From contig NZ_CP009687.1 in assembly GCF_001042715.1 (NCBI RefSeq), positions 1,851,418 through 1,915,417 on the forward strand: DNA of 64,000 bases, given 5' to 3'. How positions within the stretch are numbered: position 1 is the first letter of the stretch; the number at the start of each line of letters is the position of its first letter. Source of the DNA: Clostridium aceticum (lineage in GTDB: Bacteria; Bacillota; Clostridia; Peptostreptococcales; Natronincolaceae). Shown piece after piece: positions 24,444 through 33,181 of this stretch. Below the pieces are notes generated by a model that was given only the letters and a program-made list of their open reading frames with translations, ran no database searches and was not told the DNA's origin. The translations under genes and the position numbers were made by a program.

Positions 24444-26066
24444 ATGTTGAAGAAAAAAATGGGGAAATCGTTGGTTATATGTATATTGCTTTTAACCCTA
24501 AGTTTGATGGCTGCTTGTTCTTCAGGGGGGAATACACCCAGTAGTTCTGATGAAGAGGGGAATGTAGCCCTTAACACAGATGAACTGATCTATGTTAACT
24601 TTAGGGACATAAGAGATTTAAACCCTCATACGTACAGTGGAGAACTTTTTGCACAAAATTTATTATTTGAAGGTCTTGTGATGGTTACTGATGAAGGTAT
24701 TCAACCTTGGCTTGCAAAAGATTGGGATATTTCTGAGGATGGACGAACCTATACCTTCCATATAAGACAAGGCGTAACCTTTTCAGATGGCTATAAGTTT
24801 GATGCCCATGCGGTAGAAGCCAATATTCAAGCTATTTATGACAACTATGACAGACATGGATGGCTGGAAAGTGTGAGATTATTAGACAGCTTTGGTGCTG
24901 TGGATGATTATACCTTTGAAATGAAGCTAAAAGAACCCTACTATCCACTGCTGATAGAGCTGGCGGTAACGAGACCCTTTAGGTTCATATCTCCTAATTG
25001 TTTTATCGATGGAACTACGAAAAACGGGGTGAATGGGGTAATCGGGACAGGAAAATATGTACTTACAGAAAACCACATTGATCAATATGCTGTGTTTGAT
25101 GTAAATGAAACCTATTGGGGTGAAAAGCCAGAAATCAGTAGGATCATTGCTAAAGTAATTCCAGATAATCAAATAAGAGTACTTGCTTTAGAGAAAGGTG
25201 AAATTGATATTATCTTTGGCATTGGTATGATTGATGCAGCAACTTATCTTAAGTTTTCAGAAATGGAGGGCTTTGGAGCAAGTCTATCAGACCCTTTGGC
25301 TACAAGAATGTTGATTATGAATTCAACAGATAAAATTTTATCTGATGTTAATGTAAGACAGGCTATAAATGCAGCAGTCAATAGAGAAGAAATATCAGAA
25401 GGAATTTTTTATGGACTGGAAGCTCCTGCAAGTAGAATGCTAGCAAGAACGGTTCCTTACTGCGATGTAGATTTCGAAGATTATGTCTATTCCCTAGATA
25501 AGGCAAAAAACCTTCTTGAGGAAGCAGGGTGGAACATGAATGAGGCCACAAACATACGTGAAAAAGACGGTATGCCTTTACAAATTGAAATGCACTATAA
25601 TGCAGATAATGTAACAGAAAGAACCATTGCTGAATATCTACAGGATGAAATGAGAAAAGTCGGCATCAACCTCAGTATTACTGGAGAAGAGGAGCAGGCT
25701 TATAGAGATAGGATGAAAAATGGAGGTTTTAGTATTACCTTTAATATGCCATGGGGAACACCTTATGATCCACATTCTTTCCTTGGTGCTATGAGAATGC
25801 CTGCTGTTTATGGAGATTATGCAGCACAACAGGGGCTTGAAGAGGTTCAAAAACTTCATGATACAATCTTAAAGGCATTTATTGCTACAGATGAAATTCA
25901 AAGACAGGAATATTACGATTATATTCTTACATATTTACATGATGAAGCTATCTATGTTCCATTGACTTTTGAAAGAAATAGGGCAGTATACAATGAAAAA
26001 GTGAAGAATGTAACCTTTAATCCTTCACAATATGAAGTGCCCCTTGACAGAATGTATATTAAATAA
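24444..26066 (+). CDS. NikA/CntA-type metal or metallophore binding lipoprotein
   Basis: A 540-residue solute-binding lipoprotein: signal peptide ending in a lipobox (SLMAAC), then an SBP family 5 fold. Segments closely parallel E. coli NikA: LNPHTYSGELFAQNL, PWLAKDW, ELAVTRPFRFI, NETYWGEKPEI, WGTPYDPHSFL. The region where NikA has its nickel-ligand His (after the M-R-P motif) here reads MPAVYGDY, without His, so free-nickel chemistry as in E. coli is doubtful and a metallophore complex may be bound. The ATG at 24444 gives a proper signal peptide. First gene of a five-gene importer under a Fur box. Confidence 0.88.
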   Translation: MLKKKMGKSLVICILLLTLSLMAACSSGGNTPSSSDEEGNVALNTDELIYVNFRDIRDLNPHTYSGELFAQNLLFEGLVMVTDEGIQPWLAKDWDISEDGRTYTFHIRQGVTFSDGYKFDAHAVEANIQAIYDNYDRHGWLESVRLLDSFGAVDDYTFEMKLKEPYYPLLIELAVTRPFRFISPNCFIDGTTKNGVNGVIGTGKYVLTENHIDQYAVFDVNETYWGEKPEISRIIAKVIPDNQIRVLALEKGEIDIIFGIGMIDAATYLKFSEMEGFGASLSDPLATRMLIMNSTDKILSDVNVRQAINAAVNREEISEGIFYGLEAPASRMLARTVPYCDVDFEDYVYSLDKAKNLLEEAGWNMNEATNIREKDGMPLQIEMHYNADNVTERTIAEYLQDEMRKVGINLSITGEEEQAYRDRMKNGGFSITFNMPWGTPYDPHSFLGAMRMPAVYGDYAAQQGLEEVQKLHDTILKAFIATDEIQRQEYYDYILTYLHDEAIYVPLTFERNRAVYNEKVKNVTFNPSQYEVPLDRMYIK

Positions 26067-26080
26067 AAATGATGCCTACA

Positions 26081-26116
26081 AAACTGGTCATGGAGCAAGT
26101 TATCTATGACCAGTTT
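26081..26116 (+). promoter_or_regulatory. Intercistronic hairpin between nikA- and nikB-like genes
   Basis: A perfect 11-bp stem AAACTGGTCAT / ATGACCAGTTT with a 14-nt loop and no T run. Such structures after binding-protein genes usually stabilise the 5' segment of the mRNA, so that binding protein exceeds permease. Confidence 0.75.
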
Positions 26117-26146
26117 CCGTGCTTCAAAATCATAAGGAGGTTCCTC

Positions 26147-27082
26147 ATGGGAAAATATATCATAAAAAGAATTCTAATGGCTTTGCCGATGATGCTGGCA
26201 GTATCCTTTATCGCCTTCGTGCTGATCAATCTTATCCCAGCAGACCCTGCCGAAGTAGTATTAAGAGTCAATGAGATTATTCCCACAGAAGAAGCGATCG
26301 AGGGGATGCGGGAGGAGCTGGGATTGAATAAACCTTATTTACAGAGATATTTTGACTGGTTATGGGATGTTCTGCATCTCAATCTTGGCAATTCCTATGT
26401 GAATAAAAATAGAACCGTTGCTGGCGAGATTACCAGGAGTTTACCTGCCACCTTTGAACTTGCAGCAGTTTCCTTGTTTATTGTAATCTTTGTCAGTATT
26501 CCTGTAGGCCTTTTATGTGCTGTGTGGAAGGATAGTATTTTCGATCGTGTGGTGAGAATCTTTATATTTATTGGAACGGCTATGCCTAATTATTGGATAG
26601 GCATATTGTTGATATGGCTATTTGCAGTAAAACTAGGGGTTTTGCCAACAGGAGGGAATAATCAGGAGGGGGCAATTATTCTGCCAGCCATTACCTTAAG
26701 CCTCACTTATATTTCTACCTATGTCAGACTCATCAGAAATAGCATATTAGAAAACATGATAGAGAACTATGTTTTTTATGCTAAAGTTAGAGGATTAAAG
26801 GACAGAACAATTTTGTTAAAACACGTTCTTAAAAACTCTCTTCAGTCCTCTATTACCGCTTTGGGAATGAGTGTTGTTCACCTTCTTGCTGGAACGGTTG
26901 TGGTGGAAAATATTTTTTCATGGCCAGGTATAGGGAGATTATGTATCACTGCTATTTTTAACAGAGATTATCCTATCATTCAAGCTTATATTCTTATGAT
27001 GGGGACGCTGTTTATTGTCTGTAATCTTATTGTAGATATTATACATCATAAATTAGATCCAAGATTGCATAAGGTGGTGTAG
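26147..27082 (+). CDS. NikB-type ABC permease
   Basis: A 311-residue inner-membrane permease with six helices. It has the NikB-like start KYIIKRILMALPM, LPATFELAA, and the ending IFNRDYPIIQAYILMMG...VCNLIVDIIHHKLDPR; the EAA-type loop is near YAKVRGLKDR. ATG at 26147 follows AAGGAGG. It pairs with the NikC-type permease, whose ATG is 1 bp past this stop codon. Confidence 0.93.
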   Translation: MGKYIIKRILMALPMMLAVSFIAFVLINLIPADPAEVVLRVNEIIPTEEAIEGMREELGLNKPYLQRYFDWLWDVLHLNLGNSYVNKNRTVAGEITRSLPATFELAAVSLFIVIFVSIPVGLLCAVWKDSIFDRVVRIFIFIGTAMPNYWIGILLIWLFAVKLGVLPTGGNNQEGAIILPAITLSLTYISTYVRLIRNSILENMIENYVFYAKVRGLKDRTILLKHVLKNSLQSSITALGMSVVHLLAGTVVVENIFSWPGIGRLCITAIFNRDYPIIQAYILMMGTLFIVCNLIVDIIHHKLDPRLHKVV

Positions 27083-27083
27083 T

Positions 27084-27902
27084 ATGATAAAAAAACTCAT
27101 GAAAGATAAAATTGCACTGATAACCCTATTGATTATATTACTGACTATGATTCTAGGTATTTTTGCTGATATAATAGCCCCAAATGATCCAATTGCTACA
27201 AGTATTATAAATAAATACGCCCAAAGAAGTCAGGCCTTTCCTTTAGGAACCGACCATCTTGGACGTTGTATATTATCAAGGTTAATTTATGGTATAAGAC
27301 CTACCTTGTTTTTATCTATGTTTACCATGCTGTGCACCATTGCTCTTGGTACCAGCATAGGGGCCATAGCAGGCTATGCTCGAGGTATGGTTGATGAAGT
27401 AATGATGCGGATTGTAGACATTATGTTGTCCTTTCCCAGTCAGGTGATGATCCTTGCAGTGGTTGGTATGATGGGGGTAGGAATACGAAATGTCATTATC
27501 GCCAGCATAGCCATCAAATGGGCATGGTACGCTAGAATGATTCGGTCCAGTGTGATTCAGTATAACAATAAAAATTACATTTTATATTCTAAAACCATAG
27601 GTACAAGTAAAAGTTTTATTGTCTTCAGACATATGCTTTTAAATATTTTGTCGGAGATTATTGTCTTAGCTACATTGGATATGGGCTGGGTCATTTTAAG
27701 TATTTCTACTCTTTCTTTCCTTGGGCTGGGGGTTCAAGCACCGACACCTGAGTGGGGAGGGATGTTGAGTGAAGCAAAAAATGTTATCACTTCTCGTCCC
27801 ACTCAAATGCTTGCACCGGGTATTGCTATTCTAGTAATTGTAGCTTCCTTTAATATGTTGGGGGATAGTTTAAGAGATGTATTAGATACCAAGGAGGGAT
27901 AA
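27084..27902 (+). CDS. NikC-type ABC permease
   Basis: A 272-residue permease with the OppC/NikC architecture: an N-terminal helix (ALITLLIILLTMILGIFADIIAPNDP), GTDHLGRCILSRLIYG, an EAA loop (YSKTIGTSKSFIVFRHMLLN) and SFLGLGVQAPTPEWGGML at the end. Forms the heterodimeric channel with the preceding gene; the next start codon follows its stop by 1 bp. Confidence 0.93.
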   Translation: MIKKLMKDKIALITLLIILLTMILGIFADIIAPNDPIATSIINKYAQRSQAFPLGTDHLGRCILSRLIYGIRPTLFLSMFTMLCTIALGTSIGAIAGYARGMVDEVMMRIVDIMLSFPSQVMILAVVGMMGVGIRNVIIASIAIKWAWYARMIRSSVIQYNNKNYILYSKTIGTSKSFIVFRHMLLNILSEIIVLATLDMGWVILSISTLSFLGLGVQAPTPEWGGMLSEAKNVITSRPTQMLAPGIAILVIVASFNMLGDSLRDVLDTKEG

Positions 27903-27903
27903 G

Positions 27904-28716
27904 GTGAAGACAGAATTATTAAAGGTGAATCATTTAAAGGTGCAGTACAGAGACCATAAAATATCAAAAGATATTATTTCAGATATTTCCTTTAGCCTAA
28001 AGAAAAACCATTGTCTCGGTATTATTGGGGAAAGTGGAAGCGGCAAGAGCATCACCTGTAAGGCCATATTGGGACTTTTGGAGAAGAATTTTGATGTGAA
28101 GGGGGATGTGGTCTTTAATGATATACATCTACTGAAGCAGGATAAAAGGAAAATTAGACATATACGAGGAAAAGAAATTTCTATGATTCTGCAAAATCCT
28201 ATGACCTCTTTTGACCCTCTTTTTACGATACAAGAACAAATGACAGAAACTTTTATTGAAAACCTTGATATAACTAAAAAGGAAGCCTTAGGACTTTCCC
28301 TAAAAGCTCTTGAGGAGATGCATATCCTTTATCCTAAAGATGTACTAAAAAAACACCCCCATCAACTGAGTGGGGGCATGCTGCAAAGAGTGATGATCGG
28401 GATTGCCCTTGCCTTAAAACCAAGTATGATTATCGCAGATGAACCCACAACTGCGGTGGATGCCATCAATGTAGTGAAGGTAATGGAGGAGTTTATGAGA
28501 ATTAGAGAAAAACATCATACATCTATGATTTTTGTCTCCCATGATTTAGGCGTAGTATCAAAAATAGCGGATCATCTTCTAGTGATGAAGGAGGGGGAAA
28601 TTGTAGAAGCAGGAGAAACACAGCATGTGTTAAATCGTCCAAGCAATGAATATACCAAGTATTTAATCGATACAAGAAATGCTTTGGTGGAGAAGTTTTA
28701 TCAGGTGGTAGGATAG
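27904..28716 (+). CDS. NikD-type ABC ATPase
   Basis: A 270-residue ABC ATPase: Walker A GESGSGKS, Q-loop MILQNPMTSFDPLFT (NikD-like), signature LSGGMLQR, Walker B MIIADEP, and the H-loop VSHD. GTG start with AAGGAGG upstream. Works with the next ATPase to power the importer. Confidence 0.93.
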   Translation: MKTELLKVNHLKVQYRDHKISKDIISDISFSLKKNHCLGIIGESGSGKSITCKAILGLLEKNFDVKGDVVFNDIHLLKQDKRKIRHIRGKEISMILQNPMTSFDPLFTIQEQMTETFIENLDITKKEALGLSLKALEEMHILYPKDVLKKHPHQLSGGMLQRVMIGIALALKPSMIIADEPTTAVDAINVVKVMEEFMRIREKHHTSMIFVSHDLGVVSKIADHLLVMKEGEIVEAGETQHVLNRPSNEYTKYLIDTRNALVEKFYQVVG

Positions 28717-28727
28717 GGGGAAGGTTT

Positions 28728-29531
28728 GTGTTATTAGAAGTAGAAAATATCGATAAAAGCTATAAAAAATCTTTTGGTATCATGAAAAAAGAAAAACTTC
28801 AAGTTTTAAAGGATGTGTCCCTATGCCTTTACGAGGGAGAGTGTCTTGGGATTATTGGAGAAAGCGGCAGTGGAAAAAGCACCTTAGGTAGGTTAATGAT
28901 CGGTGTTGAAAAGGCAGATGCTGGCAGCATACGAATAGATGGCACAGAGATCAATAAAACTACTGATAAATCTATAAAAGAAAAGGTAAGTGTTGTTTTT
29001 CAGGACTATAGTTCTTCTGTGAACCCGAGGTTTAAAATTATAGATATTCTTTGGGAACCGATAAAAGTGTTTGAGGGGTTAAGCCAAAAAGACAGCTTGA
29101 ATAAAATAATAGGTTTGTTAGAAAAAGTAGGTTTATCAAAGGAATACTTATACCGTTATCCCCACCAGCTTAGCGGGGGACAGTTACAGAGGGTTTGTAT
29201 TGCTAGAGCCATTGCCACCAATCCAAAGTTTATCCTGCTGGATGAGGCCATAAGTTCTTTAGATGTATCGATTCAGGTGCAAATTCTAGACTTGCTGATT
29301 CAACTAAAAAAAGAGATGGGCATCTCTTATGTCTTTATTACCCATGATTTAGCAGCAGTTACCTACATATGTGATCGGGTGATATTTTTAAAAGAAGGCA
29401 AAGTTATTGAGAAGGTTGACTGTATGCATCAACTAAGCAATGTAAAAGATCCATATTCTAAGGCACTTTTGCATGCTGCTAAGGCAATGAATATTAGGGA
29501 GGAAAATTATGTATACTGGCAAATATCATAG
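28728..29531 (+). CDS. NikE-type ABC ATPase
   Basis: A 267-residue ABC ATPase: Walker A GESGSGKST, Q-loop VVFQDYSSSVNPR (the NikE-type SxVNPR), signature LSGGQLQR, Walker B FILLDEAISSLD, and HD in FITHDLAAV. Last gene of the importer; a MITE-like element lies between it and the sensor kinase gene. GTG start after GGGGGAAGG. Confidence 0.93.
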   Translation: MLLEVENIDKSYKKSFGIMKKEKLQVLKDVSLCLYEGECLGIIGESGSGKSTLGRLMIGVEKADAGSIRIDGTEINKTTDKSIKEKVSVVFQDYSSSVNPRFKIIDILWEPIKVFEGLSQKDSLNKIIGLLEKVGLSKEYLYRYPHQLSGGQLQRVCIARAIATNPKFILLDEAISSLDVSIQVQILDLLIQLKKEMGISYVFITHDLAAVTYICDRVIFLKEGKVIEKVDCMHQLSNVKDPYSKALLHAAKAMNIREENYVYWQIS

Positions 29532-29569
29532 GGGGTATGATATACTTTCTTAGAAAGAAGATCATGAAT

Positions 29570-29697
29570 CATTAGCGTTAGCTTAAGCTATAACTTATCA
29601 TCCTCAGGGGAGTAAAGCGGAGTCGAAGGATCTTAGTGTTAGTAAAATGACATTTGGAGAGGATTGTGGTAATAATTGTATTAAGTTAACGCCTATG
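29570..29697. mobile_element. MITE-like element, copy 2 (128 bp)
   Basis: Begins CATTAGCGTTAGCTTAA and ends TTAAGTTAACGCCTATG. Perfect 10-bp direct repeats GATCATGAAT flank it at 29560-29569 and 29698-29707. The core has TATCATCCTCAGG and CGAAGGATCTTAG. Non-coding. It sits between the importer genes and yesM-type kinase gene. Confidence 0.9.
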
Positions 29698-29735
29698 GAT
29701 CATGAATAAGACCCTTTATAAAAGTAGGAGATAGA

Positions 29736-31343
29736 ATGAGAAAATCTATTAAAACGAAAATTATCATAGCTATACTTATTGTCTTTTCCATATTATTTTC
29801 TATATATCTTTATATTATAGATGGTCAGGTGAAGGAAAACGTCACAGTGCTGAATAGAAACCTTACAAAAGAAATTGTTGACGCTAGAGCATATCAAATA
29901 TCTTATTGGCTTCAACAGAGGAAAATAGAATTAGAGATGATGTCTGATTGTATCATAAGCTTTGGCATGGATGAAGTAGAAGCTAGGGCCTATGTTGGAG
30001 CGGTATATAAGAAAAAAAGCAATGTTTATCTTGATATGGGGATTGTAAAATTTGGAGGTTATAAAATAAGCAATGATGGTATTAGAGAGTGGATCAGTCA
30101 GGAAAAATATTATAGGGATGCGTTGAAGGAAAATGCTACTTTTAAAGTAAGCGGCCCGGTAGAAAAAAATGGTGAAAACACTGTGGCCATGCTTTATAAA
30201 GTAGGTGGAGTAAATAGAGAAATTGAGTTTATCTATGCAGAGATTTCTCTTGAAAACTTGATGAGAATAGCTTCCAGAATTAATGTGTATGATGGCATTG
30301 GAGAAATCTTGATTAGTAATAATAGTATCCATACCAATGATAAAATCTTCTATCAAGATTTTATGAAGGAAAGCCCGATTATTTTCGAAACGGACATTGG
30401 AGCTGCTCGAGGCTGGTCCCTGAACTATTATATCCCTAAAAGAAATATAAATGAAATTAACCATCATATCCGTAAGTCTATATTAATTTTTGGAAGCATC
30501 CTACTGATGACTATACTAGCTTTACTCATCATCAGTTATACCTCTATTGTGAAGCCTATTGATCAGCTGAAAAAATTAATGAAGAAAGTAGAAGAGGGGG
30601 ATTTATCTGTACGGTTAAAAAGCAATAGGCAGGATGAAATCGGCAGCCTGATTACTAGTTTTAATAATATGACACAAAAACTTGAAAACCTCAGTTATCA
30701 AGAGAAGGAAATGAGATTAAAAATTATGCAGGAGCAGATCAAACCACATTTTCTCTATAATACTCTTGATACCATTAAATGGGTTGCGATGGAGGAGAAC
30801 ACTGAGGAAGTATTGAGCTTGATTGATGCTTTAAGTACTTACTTTAGAATCGGACTTAGCAATGGAAAAACCTTTATTACTTTAGATGAAGAGCTAGAAC
30901 ATATCGATAGCTACCTCAATATTCAAAAGACAAGGTATGAGAATCGTTTGACCTATAGTATTCATTATGAAGATGCTCTGCTGGATTATAGGGTGATGCG
31001 GGTTCTTTTACAACCGATTGTAGAAAATGCTGTAGTACATGGGGTGAATAATAGAGAAAGCGGAGGGAAGATTTCTATTTTTATTACCCAGGATGACTCT
31101 GCTATCCTTATAAAGATCATGAACAATTCAGAGATGCCACTAGATAGATTAGCGGTAATAAATCATGCTTTAAAATTAGATAGACCAACAGAAACCGTCA
31201 AAGGGTATGGTCTTTATAGTGTGAACCATAGAATAAAACTAGAGCATGGGGAAGAATACGGTTTGGAACTTCAATCCCAGAAGGGATGGACCACTGCTAC
31301 CATTAGAATACCCAAAATAAGAGGGGAGGGGAAAAATGTTTAA
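29736..31343 (+). CDS. YesM-family sensor histidine kinase
   Basis: A 535-residue kinase: membrane helix near residues 8-28, an extracellular sensor of about 215 residues, a second helix near 245-270, a HAMP linker (IVKPIDQLKKLMKKVEEGDLSV), the phosphorylated His in QIKPHFLYNTLD, and HATPase motifs (VLLQPIVENAVVHG, GYGLYSVNHRI). YesM types usually sense sugars or small solutes. It overlaps the response regulator by 8 bp and follows the importer, so it may control it in addition to Fur (inference). Confidence 0.93.
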   Translation: MRKSIKTKIIIAILIVFSILFSIYLYIIDGQVKENVTVLNRNLTKEIVDARAYQISYWLQQRKIELEMMSDCIISFGMDEVEARAYVGAVYKKKSNVYLDMGIVKFGGYKISNDGIREWISQEKYYRDALKENATFKVSGPVEKNGENTVAMLYKVGGVNREIEFIYAEISLENLMRIASRINVYDGIGEILISNNSIHTNDKIFYQDFMKESPIIFETDIGAARGWSLNYYIPKRNINEINHHIRKSILIFGSILLMTILALLIISYTSIVKPIDQLKKLMKKVEEGDLSVRLKSNRQDEIGSLITSFNNMTQKLENLSYQEKEMRLKIMQEQIKPHFLYNTLDTIKWVAMEENTEEVLSLIDALSTYFRIGLSNGKTFITLDEELEHIDSYLNIQKTRYENRLTYSIHYEDALLDYRVMRVLLQPIVENAVVHGVNNRESGGKISIFITQDDSAILIKIMNNSEMPLDRLAVINHALKLDRPTETVKGYGLYSVNHRIKLEHGEEYGLELQSQKGWTTATIRIPKIRGEGKNV

Positions 31344-32082
31344 AGTTCTTATAGCAGATGATGAGCCTAAAATTAGAAAAGGCCTCAAACAATGGATGGA
31401 TGAAAGCTCCTACCAATTTGAAGTGGTGGGAGAGGCAAAGAATGGCAGGGAGGCTTTAGAATTAACCATAAAAACCTCTCCAGAAGTGTTTTTGGTAGAT
31501 ATTAATATGCCCCTCCTGAATGGCTTTGACTTCATCAACCAGCTAAAAAAGATTTCCCCTAACAGCATCATTGTGATTATTACTGGCTATGATGATTTTC
31601 AGTATGCCCACAGAGCTATAAAACTTCAGGTGTTTGATTATTTGTTAAAGCCTGTTTCAAAAAGCGACTTTGACCATCTTTTAAAAAAGATTGTAGAAAA
31701 ATTTCAACCCATCGGCAAAGAAAGTATGGAAGATGAAAATACCCAATATTCATGTATTGTTAGAGGTGTTAAAGAGTATATAGATGATCACTATAGCGAT
31801 AGCCAGTTGGAGTTGTCCTATATAGCAGACTTATTTAATATAAATAAATCCTACATCAGCAAACGGATGAAACAGGAACTTGGAAGGTCTTTTGTAGAGT
31901 ATCTCACGGAGGTAAGATTAGATAAGGCAAAGGAAATTCTAGAAAGTGGCGATTCTAGGTTGACAATTTATCATGTTTCTATAAAAGTAGGCTATACATC
32001 ACAGCATTATTTCAGCAGGATGTTTAAGAAGGCTTATGGTATAGCACCCTTGGAGTATAGAAATAAGTTTAATGTTTTTTAG
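31336..32082 (+). CDS. YesN-family response regulator with AraC HTH
   Basis: A 248-residue regulator: receiver domain with acidic pair LIADDEP, phospho-acceptor Asp about residue 55 (VFLVDINMP), Thr/Lys switch residues (IITGYDD, LLKPVS), and a C-terminal AraC-type double HTH (LSYIADLFNINKSYISKRMKQELG, VSIKVGYTSQHYFSRMFKKAYG). Translationally coupled to the kinase. Its targets are unknown; the nik-type operon is the obvious candidate. Confidence 0.94.
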   Translation: MFKVLIADDEPKIRKGLKQWMDESSYQFEVVGEAKNGREALELTIKTSPEVFLVDINMPLLNGFDFINQLKKISPNSIIVIITGYDDFQYAHRAIKLQVFDYLLKPVSKSDFDHLLKKIVEKFQPIGKESMEDENTQYSCIVRGVKEYIDDHYSDSQLELSYIADLFNINKSYISKRMKQELGRSFVEYLTEVRLDKAKEILESGDSRLTIYHVSIKVGYTSQHYFSRMFKKAYGIAPLEYRNKFNVF

Positions 32083-32133
32083 ATACTCCACCCAAGTCTG
32101 CCATTCTCACGACTTCGTTTTCTAAATGACTAT

Positions 32134-32322
32134 CATTAATGTTAACTTAAGCCATAATTTGTCATCCTGAGTGGAGCAAAGCGGAGTCGAAGGATCTTAG
32201 TGTTAGTAAAATTCTTGGCTACTCTAAGATCCTTCGCTACGCTCAGGATGACAGTTCAAGAGAAATTCAGGACGACAGTTCAAGAGAATCTTGGTAATAA
32301 TTGTACTAAGTTAACGCCTATG
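32134..32322. mobile_element. MITE-like element, copy 3 (189 bp)
   Basis: Begins CATTAATGTTAACTTAA and ends TTGTACTAAGTTAACGCCTATG. Perfect 10-bp direct repeats AAATGACTAT flank it at 32124-32133 and 32323-32332. The core forms a long hairpin (TGTCATCCTGAG ... CGAAGGATCTTAG with CTAAGATCCTTCG ... CTCAGGATGACA) plus a short internal duplication (GACAGTTCAAGAGAA twice). It separates the yesN-type gene from its terminator and fills most of the gap 32083-32524. Confidence 0.92.
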
Positions 32323-32349
32323 AAATGACTATAGGATTTTTTAAAGTGC

Positions 32350-32387
32350 TTACAAGGTGGTTTTTTGGACTACCTTGTAATTTTTTG
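32350..32387 (+). terminator. Intrinsic terminator
   Basis: An 11-bp stem with one G-T pair, TTACAAGGTGG / CTACCTTGTAA, then TTTTTT. It is probably the original terminator of the kinase/regulator unit, displaced by insertion of MITE copy 3. Confidence 0.9.
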
Positions 32388-32524
32388 TTCTTCATAATAT
32401 AATGAAAATTAAATTCTGATAAAATCAACCAATTTTAGAATATACAAGCATATAAAAATCTTGTAAGAGGACGAAACTAATAGTAAATGAAACAAATTCT
32501 TCATGGAATAGGAGATGTGGTATA

Positions 32525-33178
32525 TTGAGTAATATTACAGAGGAATATGTAGAAGAATATATAAGAGAATTGTTGCCAGATCATCAAGGTCAGCTAAAGG
32601 TGATTGAAGAAAGTGCGTTAGAAAACCAAGTGCCCATTGTACATAAAGAAGTAGCAGCTTTATTAAAAGTCATTACAAAGGCATCTAGTAGTAAAAAGAT
32701 TCTAGAAGTTGGTACGGCTGTAGGTTACTCCAGTATTTTGCTTTGCCAAGCGGCAGGAGATGGGGCAAAGGTCACTACCATAGAAAGAAACGAGAAAAGA
32801 GCTGAAGAAGCGAGAATAAATATCGAAACATTGCAGCTTAGCAACAGCATTCAAGTCATCGAAGGTGATGCTCAAGAAGTGTTGAACTTTTTAGAGGGAA
32901 CCTATGATTTGATTTTTTTAGACGGTGCAAAGGGCCACTATAAGGAAATGTTAGAGCAGTGTACCAATTTGCTTAAAATTGGTGGGATATTAGTATCAGA
33001 TAATATCCTTTTTAAAGGAATGGTGGCTAACGATGACTTAGTAGTAAGAAGAAAAAGAACCATTGTAAATCGCATGAGGGAGTATCTTCAATATATTTGT
33101 AATCACCCTCAGCTAGATACATCTATTATTCCAATAGGTGATGGTGTAGCCATAAGTTATAAAAGGTTGGAGGAATAA
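32525..33178 (+). CDS. trmR: tRNA 5-hydroxyuridine methyltransferase TrmR
   Basis: A 217-residue class I SAM methyltransferase of the O-methyltransferase family 3 with ILEVGTAVGYSS (SAM motif), TIERNEKRA, IEGDAQEVL, and DLIFLDGAKGHY. In B. subtilis TrmR (YrrM) makes mo5U34 in tRNA, and its gene lies beside U32-family genes that make the ho5U substrate, as here. TTG start. The gene follows yqgF-yrzB in B. subtilis order, with the intervening block replaced. Confidence 0.9.
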   Translation: MSNITEEYVEEYIRELLPDHQGQLKVIEESALENQVPIVHKEVAALLKVITKASSSKKILEVGTAVGYSSILLCQAAGDGAKVTTIERNEKRAEEARINIETLQLSNSIQVIEGDAQEVLNFLEGTYDLIFLDGAKGHYKEMLEQCTNLLKIGGILVSDNILFKGMVANDDLVVRRKRTIVNRMREYLQYICNHPQLDTSIIPIGDGVAISYKRLEE

Positions 33179-33181
33179 GTC

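Noticed and set aside
29931-30467. 178-codon frame antisense to the sensor kinase gene
   Set aside because: Shadow of the kinase gene, which has all its domains intact.
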